A stretch of DNA of 64,000 nucleotides. It comes from Scylla paramamosain (Eukaryota > Arthropoda > Malacostraca > Decapoda > Portunidae). Shown here piece by piece: positions 39,521-53,500 of this stretch. The translations under genes were made by a program, and so were the position numbers. Where the stretch lies: assembly GCF_035594125.1 (NCBI RefSeq), contig NC_087158.1, positions 7,366,501-7,430,500 on the forward strand. Reading direction: 5' to 3'. Position 1 is the stretch's first letter. Every line of letters begins with the position of its first letter. The notes under the pieces were generated by a model, which did not search any database, had not been told where the DNA came from, and was given only the letters and a program-made list of their open reading frames with translations.

Positions 39521-39635
39521 ATATGAGCCAAAGCTAGATTAGCTGTGAGGTACCTCATGGTCCAGTTAGTTAAGGCTTGGTATTCTGGTATGTTCATTTC
39601 TGGTTCAGTCCCTGATCACATCTACCTCTCTTTTT
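39521..39635 (+). mobile_element. tRNA-derived SINE, copy 2
   Basis: The A-box-like TGGTCCAGTTAGTTAAGG and B-box-like GGTTCAGTCCC lie about 45 bp apart, as in a tRNA-derived head; the A box fits the tRNA TGGYNNAGTNGG pattern better than copy 1 does. The element runs straight into the pyrimidine-rich 3' tail of the jockey-like LINE copy 2 at about 39628, so one of them inserted at the other's end. Confidence 0.62.
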
Positions 39636-42580
39636 TTTCTTTTTTTCCCCTTCATGTAGGAGTGACACAGGCCAAGGGAAACAAAAATTCCAGCAAAAAA
39701 AAAAAAAAACAGCCACTGAGGTGCCAGTCCCCAAACAGTAAAAAATGTTAGTCAAAAATACAAGTTAAGTGTCTTGAAACCTCACTCTTGAAAGAGTTCA
39801 AGTCATAGGAAGGTAGAAATACAGAGGCAGGCAGGGAGTTCCAAGGTTTACTAGAGAAAGGGATGAATGATTGAGAATACTGGTTAACTTGCATTAGAGA
39901 AGTGGACAGAATAGGGATGAGAGAAAAAAGCAAGTCTTATGCAGCAAAACCAAGGGAGGAGGGGAGGCATGCACTTCACAAGATAAGAAGAGCAGTTGGC
40001 ATGAAAATAGCAGTAGAAGATAGCAAGAGATGCAACATTGCAGCAATGAGAATGAGGCTGAAGACAGTCAGTTAGAGGAAAGGAGTTGATGAGATGGAAA
40101 ACTTTTGATTACACCCTATCTAAAAGATAGCATACTACATACATGGACGGATAAGGAGGGGTGGGGGTGAGAAAAACTGGTGAAGAAGACTGATGCCTAA
40201 CTTCACAGAAACTGTTTTAGCTAGAGATGAGATGTGAAGTTTCCAGTTTAGATTATGATTAAAGGACAGAGGACAGACTGAGGATGTTCAGTGTAGAGAA
40301 GGGGGATGGTTGAGTATCACTGAAGAAGAGGGGATAGTTGTCTGGAAGGTTGTGTCGAGTTGATAGACGGAGGAATTGAATTCTTGGGACACTGAACAAT
40401 ACTAAGTTCACTCTCCCCCAGTCAGAAATTTTGAAGAGATCAGAAGTCAGGAATTCTGTGGCTTCCTTGTGTGAACTGTTTACTTCCTGAAGGGTTGGAC
40501 GTCTACAAAAAGACGCGGAAAAGTGCAGGGTGGTATCATCAGCATAGGAATGGATAGGACAAAAGTTTGGTTTAGAAGGTCATTGATGAATAATAGGAAG
40601 AGAGTGGGTGACAGGACAAAACCCTGAGGAACACCATTGTCAATAGATTTAGGAGAAGAACAGTGACCATCTACCACAGTACCAATAGAATGGTCAGAAA
40701 AGAAACTCGAGATCAAGTTACCAAGAGAAGGATAGAGGCTGTAGGAGGATAATTTGGAAATCAAAGCTTTGTGCCACTCTATCAAAAGCTTTTGATATGT
40801 CTAAGGCATCAGCAAAAGATTCACCAAAATCTCTAAAAGAGGATAATCAAGACTCAGTAAGGAAAGCCGGATCACCAGTAGAGTGGCATTGACGAACCCA
40901 TACTGTTGATCAGATAGAAGGTTGTGAAGTGATAGATGTTTAAGAATCTTCCTGTTGATGCATTAAAAACTTCAGATAAGCAGGAAATTACAGCAACAGG
41001 ATGGTTATTTGAGGGATTAGAACGGTCACCCTTTTTAGGAATAGGCTGAATGTAGGCAAGCTTCCAGCAAGAAGAAAAGATAGATGTTGATAGACAAAGA
41101 TGAAAGAGTTTGACTAGGCAAGGTGCAAGCACAGAGGAGCAGTTTTGGAGAACAATAGGAGGGACCCCATCAGGTCCATAAGCCTTCCAAGGGTTTAGGC
41201 CAGCAAGGGCATGGAAAACATCATTGTGAAGAATTTTAATAGGTAGCATGGAGGATGGAGGAGAGGAAGAAACAAGCCCTGAATTGTCCTAGGTAGAGTT
41301 TTTAGCAAAGGTTTGAGCAAAGAGTTCAGCTTTAGAGATAGATATGATAACAGTGGTACCATCTGGTTGAAATAAAGGAGGGAAAGAAGAAGCAAAGTTA
41401 TTGGAGATGTTTTTGGCTAGGTGCCAGAGATCACGAGGGGAGTTAGATCTTGAAAGATTTTGACACTCTATTAATGAAGGAGTTTTGGCTAGTCGGAGAA
41501 CAGACTTGGCAGGGTTCCGGGCAGAAACATAAAGTGTAAGAGATTCTAGTAATGGAAGGCTCAGGTACCTTTCGTGAGCTACCTCTCTATCATGAATAGC
41601 AGGAGAACAGGCTGTGTTAAACCAAGGTTTGGAAGGTTTAGGTCGAGAAAAAGAGTGAGGAATGTAGGACCTGATGCTAGACACTATCACCTCCGTTATG
41701 CGCTCGGCACACAGTCTCTGGCACAGAAGCAGTAGTCATTCCAAGGAAATTCAGCAAAATACCTCCTCAGTTCCCCCCAACTAGCAGAGGCAAAACACCA
41801 GAGGCACCTCTCCTTAGGAGATCCTGAGGATGGATTGGAGCAATAGGACAAGATACAGATATGAGATTGTGATTGGAGGAGCCCAATGGAGAAGACAGGG
41901 TAACAGCATAAGCAGAAGGATTAGAGGCTAGGAAAAGGTCAAGAATGTTGGGTGTATCTCCAAAATGGTCAAGGATATGAGCAGGGTGTTGCACCAATTG
42001 GAGGATAGCAAAGTTGAAGGCTAGTTCACCATGATGGTCAGTGAAGGGAGAGGAAACCCAAAGATGGTGGTGAACATTGAAGTCTCCAAGAATGGAGGTC
42101 TCTGCAAAAGGGAAGTGAGTCAGAATGTGCTCCACTTTGGAGGTTAAGTAGTCAAAGAATTTCTTATAGTCTGAGGAGTTAGGTGAGAGGTATACAGGAC
42201 AGATAAATTTAGTTTGAGAGTGACTCTGTAATAGTAGAGAAATGGTGAAAAACTCGGAATATTCAAGAGTGTGGGCACAATAGCAGGTTAAGTCATTGCC
42301 CACATAAACGCAACATTCAGCTTTGGATTGAAAATGAGAATAAAGAAAGTAGGAGGGAACAGAAAAGGGGCTCAGACACCTATGTTTCAGTGAGGAAAAG
42401 AAGATGAGGTTTAGTAGAGGAGAGATTGTGTTCTAGAAATTGAAAACTAGATCTAAGACTGTGAATGTTGCAGAAATTAATGAAGAAAAAGTTGAGGGGG
42501 GGTCTGAAGAGACTTAGGGTTGATACCAGAAGACACTAGCCTTGATGAGCATCATCAACAGGACCCACCAAGTAAATTTT
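39636..42580 (-). pseudogene. Jockey-like LINE, copy 2 (endonuclease, RT, 3' end)
   Basis: This is a longer copy of the element at 34885-36497. From 42580 down on the - strand: [20 protein letters not shown] (endonuclease start), [40 protein letters not shown] (GDFN retained), [20 protein letters not shown] and [11 protein letters not shown], where the catalytic SDH is SNH. Linker: RPKPSKPWFNTACSPAIHDR. Then GLNPWKAYGPDGVPPIVLQN, AYIQPIPKKGDRSNPSN, SKLSSYSLYPSLGNLISSFF and NGVPQGFVLSPTLFLLFIND (motif B). The YADD region is shifted. The 3' end reads SFIPFSSKPWNSLPASVF. Frameshifts and stops make it inactive. The 3' tail lies at about 39636-39660. Confidence 0.87.
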
Positions 42581-42651
42581 TAAGTTGGTTTTTACCTAAT
42601 TATTTTTTATTATTTTATTCATAATACTGTACATGCATATCATAAATAAAG

Positions 42652-42745
42652 ATGATGTTTACTAGAGGAGAGGTGATGTTGTACAGATAGAAAATTATAT
42701 CTAAGACAGCAAATGTTACACAATTTAATGAAGAAAAGTTATAAT
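42652..42745 (-). mobile_element. Fragment of a further jockey-like LINE copy
   Basis: The + strand here (GATGATGTTTACTAGAGGAG … CTAAGACAGCAAATGTTACA … AATTTAATGAAGAAAAGTT) repeats 42403-42495 with about 80% similarity. That segment encodes the start of the endonuclease on the - strand. It is therefore a short piece of a second, more diverged copy, upstream of copy 2. Confidence 0.55.
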
Positions 42746-42819
42746 ATACCAGTAAAATGCCTTGGAAGGCGATTAACAAGCAAAGATGTCAGTAAAGCAT
42801 CAGTGGAAGGGGTATTTCA

Positions 42820-43660
<841 letters not shown>

Positions 43661-44075
43661 AATTTCTCACTCTTTCATAAAAGAGAACATAGTTATCCAT
43701 TCAATCATGATGAGTTCCCCTTCAATACAGGGAGTGTAATATATATACCTCCCATATTTATAATATATGAATTTCTCACTCTTTCATAAAAGAGAACATA
43801 GTTATCCATTCAATCATGATGAGTTCCCCTTAAATACAGGGACTGTAATATATATACCTCCCATATTTATAATATATGAATTTCTCACTCTTTCATAAAA
43901 GAGAACATAGTTATCCATTCAATCATGATGAGTTCCCCTTCAATACAGGGACTGTAATATATATACCTCCCATATTTATAATATATGAATTTCTCACTCT
44001 TTCATAAAGGAGAACATAGAGTTCTTTGTTTAATCATGATTAGTTCCTTTTCATTACATGGACTGTACTAAATAC
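43661..44075 (+). repeat. 109-bp tandem repeat, about 3.8 copies
   Basis: Units begin with AATTTCTCACTCTTTCATAA at 43661, 43770, 43879 and 43988, an exact 109-bp spacing. The first three differ by only one or a few substitutions. The fourth is diverged from its middle onward and fades by about 44075. Frames across it are repeat artefacts. Confidence 0.95.
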
Positions 44076-44327
44076 ATATTTTTTCTCAAGCTACTTTTTT
44101 AGAATACTTTTGGCTTAAGTTGAGAACTTGACCGCCCTGATTTGAGGAATGGTGAAGTGGAGCCACCAGGCACAATATCTACCAATTCACAAAACAGAGC
44201 AATGACTAAATTTTGACTTCTCTATTTCCTTAGTTTGGTGGCATCCCTACTTCCTTGATGCCATTTTCCTATCGTTCTATACCAATAGAATGGAATACAT
44301 CTACAACAAATAAGAGATAGCCTATAG

Positions 44328-44555
44328 CAGCGTTCCCTCACATATTCATGGTTTTGCATATTTGCAGAGTTTTCCCTAACCTAACCTAACTAATGGGGAG
44401 TTTTCAGAGTTGCAGGTGTCACCACCAGCTCAGTCTTTCAGCCCAAAGAGCCCAAATTATTCTTTCAGTTATAAATTACAGTAACCCAAGATATAACGAA
44501 CACATATGGGGGGAGAGTGGGTCACTTGAGATGAAAATTTGCTATATATGTGTAT

Positions 44556-44652
<97 letters not shown>

Positions 44653-44986
44653 CAGCAGACAGCAGCCTTAAATAGGCTGTTATACCTGAAATTTGGTAAA
44701 TAGAAGTTCATTATATGAAGGGTTTATTGTACATATCAACTTATTCCCCTTTTATTTTATAGTGCACTGTATTTTTTAATTAAAACATCATGTACTATAC
44801 ATATAATAACTGTTTTTTATTGTCTTAAAGTGAATTGCTTAGTAAATGTGAGATGCATAGTTTAAGGTTTAAACTATAAATATAGGTAGTTCTGATCCTT
44901 ATAAGGATGGTTTCCCATATTCACAGATTTTAACTATTTGCAGGAGGCTCTGGAATGTAACTCCTACAGATGGCAGGGAAACACTG
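44328..44986 (-). mobile_element. Tigger-like MITE, inverted copy in right arm
   Basis: Terminal CAGCGTTCCCTCACATATTC on one side and the reverse complement of CAGTGTTTCCCTGCC on the other. It contains a (GA)n tract (44559-44651) and the CCCTAACCTAACCTAAC run (44374-44394). It matches 26438-27099 throughout and has no coding capacity. Confidence 0.62.
44559..44651. repeat. (GA)n microsatellite, about 93 bp
   Basis: Pure GA tract inside the MITE of the right arm; inverted counterpart of 26773-26868. Confidence 0.97.
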
Positions 44987-45240
44987 CATATCTTCCCTCC
45001 CACAACAGCGATGCACTTAATGAATTGGGCCAAGATAATTTGTGAAAGCTTTCTGTGTTAAAGAGATGCAGCTAGTGAGCCAATATATATACTGATTGTT
45101 CAATTAATCCTTTATGTCATAAAACTTCTCTGAAAAAATCTAGTGAATAATTTTTCCTCTATCACTGCACTGTCCTTGATCTAAATTACATATTAAAACT
45201 ACACATGATAGTGTAATGATCAGTATGCTTGGTTCACAAA

Positions 45241-45418
<178 letters not shown>

Positions 45419-45562
45419 ACAAGTTTCTTGAGCTTCATATACTTTTATATATATTACACAAAGTCCATGACAACTGAAAAAACTATGCAAATAATGCAAT
45501 GTAGCAGTACCATCAAGGTAACACCAGTGTGCTACTAGTACTGCTGCCATCCACCTTCTGAC

Positions 45563-45745
45563 CTGCTCAGATGAAGCAGAAGTGTTGTCTTCTTCAAAAG
45601 AATCCTCAGCCACCACACCAGACCGCTCATTGCTGTGGTAGTGTTGGGAGTAGAAGTTTGGTAGTGGACAGGAGGAATGACACTGCCCTCACTCTGTGTT
45701 GAAAATATATGCTGCCATAAGATGGAGAAAATACTGAATCTGGTA
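45563..45745 (-). pseudogene. Frameshifted copy of possible exon 2
   Basis: Counterpart of 25431-25614. The acceptor (TTTCTTTCAG on the - strand) is kept, but one base is missing after GTCCACTACC, so the frame that is open in the left arm is broken here. Whether the parent is truly coding is unproven. Confidence 0.3.
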
Positions 45746-46307
45746 CTGAAAGAAATAAAGAACAAAATTGTTTACAAAAATTTTATCATAATTTTTTATA
45801 ATATCAAGCAAATCTACAGAACATAGGACAACTCTACAACAAGCAGGCTCCAGGCTCCAGGCTGGCAAGCTTGAATAGTCTACACATCATATAAACTTTT
45901 GACTGAATAAAGATTCCGATGGATCCTTGCTATTTTACAGGATTTAAGCTTTTAACAATGATACAAGTTCCCCATCAAAGGAACAACAAACTAAAGTCAA
46001 GTATGCGATCTCCTTCACTTTGTGTGCCTTCTTGTTGCAGTAAAATAATGCTCAGCTTCATTTATCCAATTTTCATGGTCTAAACGAAACCTTTCTTATC
46101 AAAGATAATATAAGTTGTGGGATTTAGTTCACAATCAAATCAACATTTCTCTATTTTACCTACATCTGACATCTGTATTCATATGAATTTTTCTACAGCT
46201 ACCCACCCACCAAGAGAGGAGTGCTGTGGAGATCTCCATCACCCACAATAAGTCCCTGAAATGCCTAAATAAACTTGGGATTCATGTCAAATAAAAACAA
46301 AACTCAC

Positions 46308-46470
46308 TGGGACATAGTACACATTTGCAAGAGTCCAAGGCAAGACTATCCCACCATCTGTGTACCATGGAATGTTCCCAACAACTGGAGTTACCCACAA
46401 CTGAGCTGCACTTGGTGCCAATGACCACTCATTCTCAGATACCCAACTCCTAAGCAAATCATTGCTGCAT
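46308..46470 (-). other. Counterpart of possible exon 1
   Basis: On the - strand it reads RSWVSENEWSLAPSAAQLW and GNIPWYTDGGIVLPW, with the same donor GTGAGTTT. It is 2 bp longer than the left copy near its end (TTGGACTCTTGC against TTGGACTTGC), so the C-terminal residues differ. One of the two copies must be out of the ancestral frame. Confidence 0.27.
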
Positions 46471-47360
46471 CTGATTACCACTAGGACAATACTTAGTAAA
46501 AATTAACAAAGGTGGGGAGTTCCTCAGTCTATTACCATTACTGGGTAGGATACAGATGGAGAAATAGTACAAAAGACAGTTCAGTATTTGGTACAGTAGA
46601 GAACACTAACCCTCACCTATAGAAAGAGATCAGCCATCAATACTTTCAAAGGAATAATTTCATCACTGTAATATGGTTCTTTTTCAGGTCCCTTCAATAA
46701 ACCTTGCATGTCACTAGGTCATGGACCATGCTTCTATGAAAAGGCACAGATCAATGCCTCTTATGAAAGAGCACAGAGTTGATCAGGAATGAAAAAAGAA
46801 AAACTTAACTGACTTTGGAATCAAATATCTAAACTACATCTCTGTAAAAAAGATAGGGAGACTGACAGAAATTTAATTGGAAAACATTTTATACAACATG
46901 GACAACCAAGGTCATGTGACCTTCTTGACATAATTCCTCCTATCAAATCACAATCTAAAAACTTAAACACCTGATACATTGAGCCTCCTACACACATTAT
47001 GAACAGATGGTTCCCAGCCTTTTTTAGGAGATTAGTACAATGCCATGTTAACCTTCACATTATCATCCAAACATCAATTTAATAAGCTAAATACTTATCA
47101 AGTGAATTTACACATGCTTCAACACTCATATGCAGAATCCTGCACACAAACTTGACATGCCTTTGACAACTTTTTTATTGTCATATAAGAGAAATAATAA
47201 ATCACCACCTCATTTCCTTCCCTCTTATGTTGCTTAGTGTTTTGAGGACATGCTGCCATACATACATAGCACAACACAAGTACAAAAATTAAGAGTGAAA
47301 CATTGTGAAAACAAGGAATAAATATGTTTCATGTGACAGCATAGGAAGTGAAGCACAAGA

Positions 47361-47545
47361 AGTACAAGTGGCTAGGTGTACAGGCCACACACCTACCTGG
47401 CTTGGTCTCAGGTTCAACACCCGGGCTTGGCGGGGCACGGCGGCCATGCCTGCTGCTAATGACCTGGCCTGTACCTGGTTGATTCGGGCTTCATCCTCAG
47501 CCGTCAAAAGCTTGTTGTTGATAATTCTGTGCCATCATCAGGAAA
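47361..47545 (+). mobile_element. SINE-like element with tRNA-like head
   Basis: GTGGCTAGGTGTACAGG at 47369-47385 and CAGGTTCAACACCCGGGC at 47409-47426 resemble Pol III A and B boxes at tRNA spacing, the B box imperfectly. The segment is clearly GC-richer than its surroundings and is followed by a body (TGGCGGGGCACGGCGGCC, GGTTGATTCGGGCTTC) and then AT-richer DNA. Only one copy is visible here, so family membership is inference. A coding exon fragment is an alternative. Confidence 0.4.
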
Positions 47546-48070
47546 TGGAACAGAAGGGAAGGGGAGGTGAAGAGAAAAAAGACAGTGGGTAAGGATATAA
47601 GAACTTCTGAAAATATGCAATAAAGGGAGAATGGAAAAAGGAAGATGACAATGAAATTTAGGAGATTACAAGGAGGTTGGTGGGTTCCCCTTGTTACTAA
47701 TACTGTACATACTGTATATGGATGAATAAAGCTACAAAATATCTTTTATCTTGCCTCCTTAAAAAAAGTCAATACTGACCTTCATTAGCATCCTTAAAAA
47801 TTTCATCAGATACAAAACAAAACTGCTGTTATAGTGACTTAAACACTCCATATCATCTGTCAGCCCCTGCAGGCTCCACACTGAATAAAAGGGTCACACC
47901 TGTCAGTACAGCAGTCATGTGAACCTTTATGACTTGTCTTACAGTACTTGCACACAACCAAAATATATAAATGACCACATATTTTACACTTCCCTCAGCT
48001 TGTTAAGTGTGGTTCAACAGCCCCCACAACAAATGATCTGTCTCATTGTAGCAACAGCATTTCTTTATCA

Positions 48071-48074
<4 letters not shown>

Positions 48075-48114
<40 letters not shown>
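48075..48114. repeat. (AC)n microsatellite, about 40 bp
   Basis: Pure AC tract. Confidence 0.95.
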
Positions 48115-48116
<2 letters not shown>

Positions 48117-48470
48117 CTCTAATTTTGTATATCATTTTATGTAAATTATATGCTAAATGACCAAAGAAAATATATGTCTGTAAATGATGCTACAGTCATG
48201 AAGATAATCATGCAAAATGAAAAGTGGAGAATTATCAGAAAATTCTGAATATAATGGAGCCAATCTGATTATTAACATGAATATGACGGAGTCAAGATTG
48301 ACAAATGGAGCTAAGAAATAGCATATGTTGGAAATGGGACAAGAGGATAAAGAAACAAAGATGGATGGTCGTAGAACAAAGTGATAGAGTGAGAGAAACT
48401 TGGAAGTAGCACTAGAGAAATGAATATGATTACTTCAAGAACTAAATAAATGTTGATAAATTTGAAAGTG

Positions 48471-48732
<262 letters not shown>

Positions 48733-49280
48733 ATGAGTGTTTTTGAGCTTGTTACCTATAAAAAACATGAAAATTGATGCAAAGCACTCTATAATGGGAA
48801 AGAAAAGGACATTGCAAGAAAAGTGTATAATAAGTGTTTTATAGTTCAAAAGAACCACAAGGCAAAAAATGAAAAAAAAACTAGTGTATATGAAGAAGTT
48901 TCGTAGATACCAAAATGCTGAAACTCATGAACAACACTCTTAATTGAGAAACAGAACAATTTTACTAAATGTGTGTATTTTGAGTGCTTTTCACATTCTT
49001 AGTTACCAAAACCCCAAATTCAATGCGAAACCAGCTTTATGTGGGAAAAAAATGACATTACCAGAAAAAAATGTCTTTTGAGTGTTTTTGAGCGTGTTAG
49101 GCAATAAAGCACTAAAAAGGAGGGCAATCACATTACATTGGAATAAAACCAATTTTTAATAAGAACTTGCCTTTAAGTCTTTTTGTGCTCCTTATATACC
49201 AAAACACTAAAACGCATGCAAAATACACTTTATGGTTAAACAGAATAACATTACCAAAAACATGTATTTTTAGTGTTTTT
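48733..49280 (+). repeat. HOR satellite array, + orientation, start of right array
   Basis: The array begins abruptly inside a subunit at GAGTGTTTTTGAGC. The variant ACTCTATAATGGGAAAG identifies its mate in the inverted array at about 22640-22697. It is interrupted at AGTGTTTTT by a LINE. Confidence 0.93.
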
Positions 49281-50547
49281 AATAATAATAATAATAATAA
49301 TAATATTTATTTATTGGTCACGTAACATACATGAAATTTGTCTTGTGTGTTTTCATAAAAGATTGAATCATTCATACAAGGTCTAAAACTAACAGGTCTT
49401 ATTAATCTAAAATATTCATACTCACACGATTAAAACATAAAAAGATAACTGGTACATATAAAGATAACTGGTAACTGGTAACTGGTTCCCAAGCCTTAAT
49501 ATAGTTAGCTATGATATGTTTCGAGGGTCACTATTTAAAATTCTGATACTTGCCGGCACAAAGGACTTACACAATCTGGCTGTTCTACATTTTGATGATC
49601 TCAGCCTTTTCCCTGAGGGTAACTTTTGGTAATGGCCGTTCAGTGGATGTGTTACGTCATTGATAATTACTCCGCATCTTTGTAGAGAGAACTTTCTGTA
49701 TATATCCATCAATGAATTGATATTTTTTACGCCTAATTTTGCACAGTTTTTGATTAATCGGGTTAGTTTATTTTTAGAATCAGAGCTACAATTACCATAC
49801 CAACATGTGATGGAAAATGAAATGACTGACTGCACTACTGCTGTATAGAATAACTCCATAATTTTAGTGTCAATCTTAATTTTCTTAAGTTTCCTCATGA
49901 AATGCATTCTAGAATTAACTTTTTTATATATTGCCTCGAAATTACTATTAAAATTGAACCCATTATCTATTACTGTGCCGAGGTATTTGTATTCCTTAAC
50001 TGTGTCAACGAGTTCTCCGTTTATGTACAGCGGCTGTTGGGCAACTGGCAAAGTGCTGAAATCTACTACCATTTCCTTTGTTTTCTTAACATTAAGTTCA
50101 AGGTAGTTTTCCTTACACCACTTATGAAAACGTTCCACTTCCCTCCGATACATATTGTCATCGTTGATACAAAGGCTGACAAGAGCAGTGTCGTCTGCAT
50201 ATTTAAAAAGCTGGCAATCATTGGTCTGACATCGACAATCACTAGTGTACAGAGTAAACAAAATGGGAGACAACACACATCCCTGTGGAGCACCCGTGTT
50301 TGTAACAATTTTTCCTGACTTTGTATTGTGAAATTTAACATACTGATGTCTGCCTGTGAGAAAATCATTGATCCATAGGATCAGCTTGGCATTTACATTC
50401 ATAGTATTTAATTTTTGCATCAATATATGTGGTTGAATGGTGTTGAAGGCACTGGAAAAATCTACAAAGAGAATTTTGACAAAGCGCTTATAGTTCGAGG
50501 TATTTGGTTTATCAATATGGCGAAGCACAAAATCTATAAAAGACAAT
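49281..50547 (-). mobile_element. 5'-truncated LINE with open reverse transcriptase frame
   Basis: The - strand frame is open for about 345 codons down to 49509. It contains FVDFSSAFNTIQPH (motif A), GAPQGCVLSPILFTLYTSDC (motif B), FKYADDTALVSL (motif C, intact YADD), ELNVKKTKEMVVDF (motif D) and YKYLGTVID (motif E), then a C-terminal extension. Sequence upstream of motif A is missing: the frame runs out into satellite, so there is no genuine start. The 3' end has AATAAATAAATATT and an (ATT)n tail at 49281-49303. The motifs resemble the CR1/L2/Rex1 group, different from the other LINEs here. No stop or frameshift suggests a recent insertion, but the copy cannot be autonomous. Confidence 0.88.
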
Positions 50548-53500
50548 GTTACCAATAAAAACGCTTAAATGACATTACCAGAAAAATTTCTTTTAAGTGT
50601 TTTTGAGCGTGATATGCAACAAAGCACTAAAAAGCAGAAAAATCACATAACTTGGGAATAAAACCAACTTTTACGAAGAACTTGCCTTTAAGTGTTTTTT
50701 TTAAACTCCTTACATACCAAAACGCTAAAACGCATGTAAAACAGTCTTTATGGAGAAGCAGAATAACTACCAAAAAATATGTATTTTGAGTGTTTTTGAT
50801 CATGTTACTTATAAAAACGCTTAAATACATGTAAAGTACCCTATGTTTGTATAAGAAAAGGACATTAAGAAAATCGTGTATTATGAGTGTTTTTAAGTTC
50901 CTTAAGTACCAAAAAGCTAAAACACACAAATAACACTTTATAGAGAAAAAAAAAATGTTATTCATCTTCATAGGTACCAAAATTCTGGAAAAATTCAGGA
51001 AAATTTTGTAAAAAAAAAATCATTTAAAAAAAATAATTTTAGCTTTTTTCCGGAGTTATGTACCAAACCCTGAAGTGCATGCAAAGCCACCTATATGGAG
51101 AAATTACTCGACTTTACCAGAAACCTGTCTTTTGAGTGTTTTTTTTTCAGCAATTTCAACAATATTACTGAAAACGTGTCTTTTCAGTGATTTACGTAGA
51201 AAAACGCTAAAACGGATACAAACCAACCAATATGAAAAAATAGAATAACATTACCAAAAAGATATATTTTGATGTGTTTTTGAGCTTGTCACCTACAAAA
51301 AAATGCGAAAATGGATGAAACGCACTCTATATTAAGAAAGAAAAGGACATTACGAGAAACGTGTATAATGAGTGTTTTATAGTTTCACAAGAACCACAAG
51401 GCAAAAAACTAAAAAACTCGTGTACATAAAGAAGTTTCTTACATACCAAAATGCTGAATCTCATGAATAACACTTTTAATTAAGAAACAAAAACCTTACT
51501 AAATGCCTGTATTTTGAGTGTTTTTCACATTCTTAGTTACCAAAACCCCAAATTCCATGCGAAACTAGCTTTATGTGGGAAAAAAATAATATTACCAGAA
51601 AATGTCTTTCGAGTGTTTTTGAGCGTGTTAGGCAATAAACCACTAAAAAGCAGGGCAATCACATTACATGGGAATAAAACCAACTTTTACCAAGAACTTG
51701 CCTTTAGGTGTTTTTGAGCTCATTACATACCAAAACGCTAAAACGCATGCAAAACACCTTTTATGGAGAAACAGAATAACATTACCAAAAATATGTATTT
51801 TGAGTGTTTTTGATCATGTTATCTATAAAAACGCTTAAATACTTGCAAAGAGCCTTATGTTTGGGAAACGAAAGGACATTACGAGAAATATGTATTATGA
51901 GTGTTTTTTTAGTTCCTTAAGTACCAAAAAGCTAAAACCCACAAATAACACTCATTATTTAGAAAAATAAATAAATAAAAAAAATAGGATTTTTTTTTTT
52001 TTTTTGTTATTCATCTTCAAAGGTAACGAGATGCCAAAATTCTGGGAAAATTCCGGGCTATTATATGATAAAAGAAAATTATCAAAAAAGTTAATTTTAG
52101 CTTTATTTTCGGACTGTTATATACCAAACCCTAAAGTGCATGCAAAGCCTCCTATATGAGGAAATTAAACGACCTTAAAAGAAATCTGTCTTTTGATTGT
52201 TTTCAGAATGTTAGGCACCAAAACGATAAATAAATAAGGAACTCACTCTATATGGGAATCCAAACAAAATTACTGAAAACGTGTCTTCTCAGTGTTTTAC
52301 GTAGAAAAACGCTAAAACGGATGCAAACCAACCAATTAAAAAAAAAAAATTGAAAAACATTACCATAAAGGTATATTTTGAGTGTATTTCAACTTGTTAC
52401 CTACAAAACACGCGAAAATTGATGCAAAGCACTCTATATTAGGAAATAAAAGGACATTGCAAGAAAAATGTATAATAAGTGTTTTATAGTTCAAAAGAAC
52501 CAAAAGGCAAAAAACGCAAAAACTTGTGGATATGGAGAAGTTTCCTAGATACCAAAATGCTGAAACTCATGAATAACATTCCTAATTGAGAAACAGAACA
52601 ACCTTACTAAATGCGTGTATTTTGAGAGCTTTTCATATTCTTAGTTACCAAAACCTCAAATTGCATGCGAAACCAGCTTTATGTGAGAAAAAACTGACAT
52701 TACCAGAAAAAAGTGTTTTGAGTGTTTTTGAGCCTGATAGACAATAAAGCAATAAAAAGCAGGGCAATCACACTACATTTTAATAAAACCAATTTTTAAT
52801 AAGAACTTGCCTTTAAGTCTTTTGAGCTCCTTATATACCAAAACACTAAAACGCATGCAAAATACACTTTATGGTGAAACAGAATAAAATTACCAAAAAC
52901 ATGCATTTTGAGTATTTTTGATCATGTTATCTATAAAAACGCTTAAATACATGCAAAGAACCTTATGTTTGCGAAACAAAAGGACATTACGAGAAACGTA
53001 TATTATGAGTGTTTTTAAGTTTAAGTACCAAAAATCTAAAACTCACTCTTTATTTAGAAAAAAAAATAAATAAATAAATAAATAAAAAAATAGGATTTAT
53101 TTTTTTTTTGTTATTCATCTTCATAGGTACCGAAATGCCAAAATTCTGGGAAAATTCAAGGCAATTATATGATAAGAGAATATTATCAAAAAAGTTGATT
53201 TTAGCTGTTTTTTTCGGACTGTTATGTACCAAACCCTAAACTGCATGCAAAGCCTCCTATATAAGGAAATTAAACGACCTTACCAGAAATCTGTCTTTTG
53301 AGTGTTTTTCAGCATGTTAAGCACCAAAATGATAAATAATAAGGAACTCACTTTATATGGGAATCCAAAACAAAATTACTGAAAACGTGTGTTCCCAGTG
53401 TTTTACGTAGAAAAACGCTAAAATGGATGCAAACCAACCAATATCAAGAAATAGAAAAAAAACATTACCAAAAAGGTATATTTTGAGTGTTTTTGAGCTT

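Noticed and set aside
39026..39635. Functional tRNA genes
   Set aside because: Only the internal promoter boxes resemble tRNA; no acceptor stem or anticodon arm can be formed with confidence, and the two copies are diverged.
49509..50555. Host gene of 348 codons on the - strand
   Set aside because: Clear reverse transcriptase motifs, a start that lies in satellite sequence, and an (ATT)n tail identify a truncated LINE.
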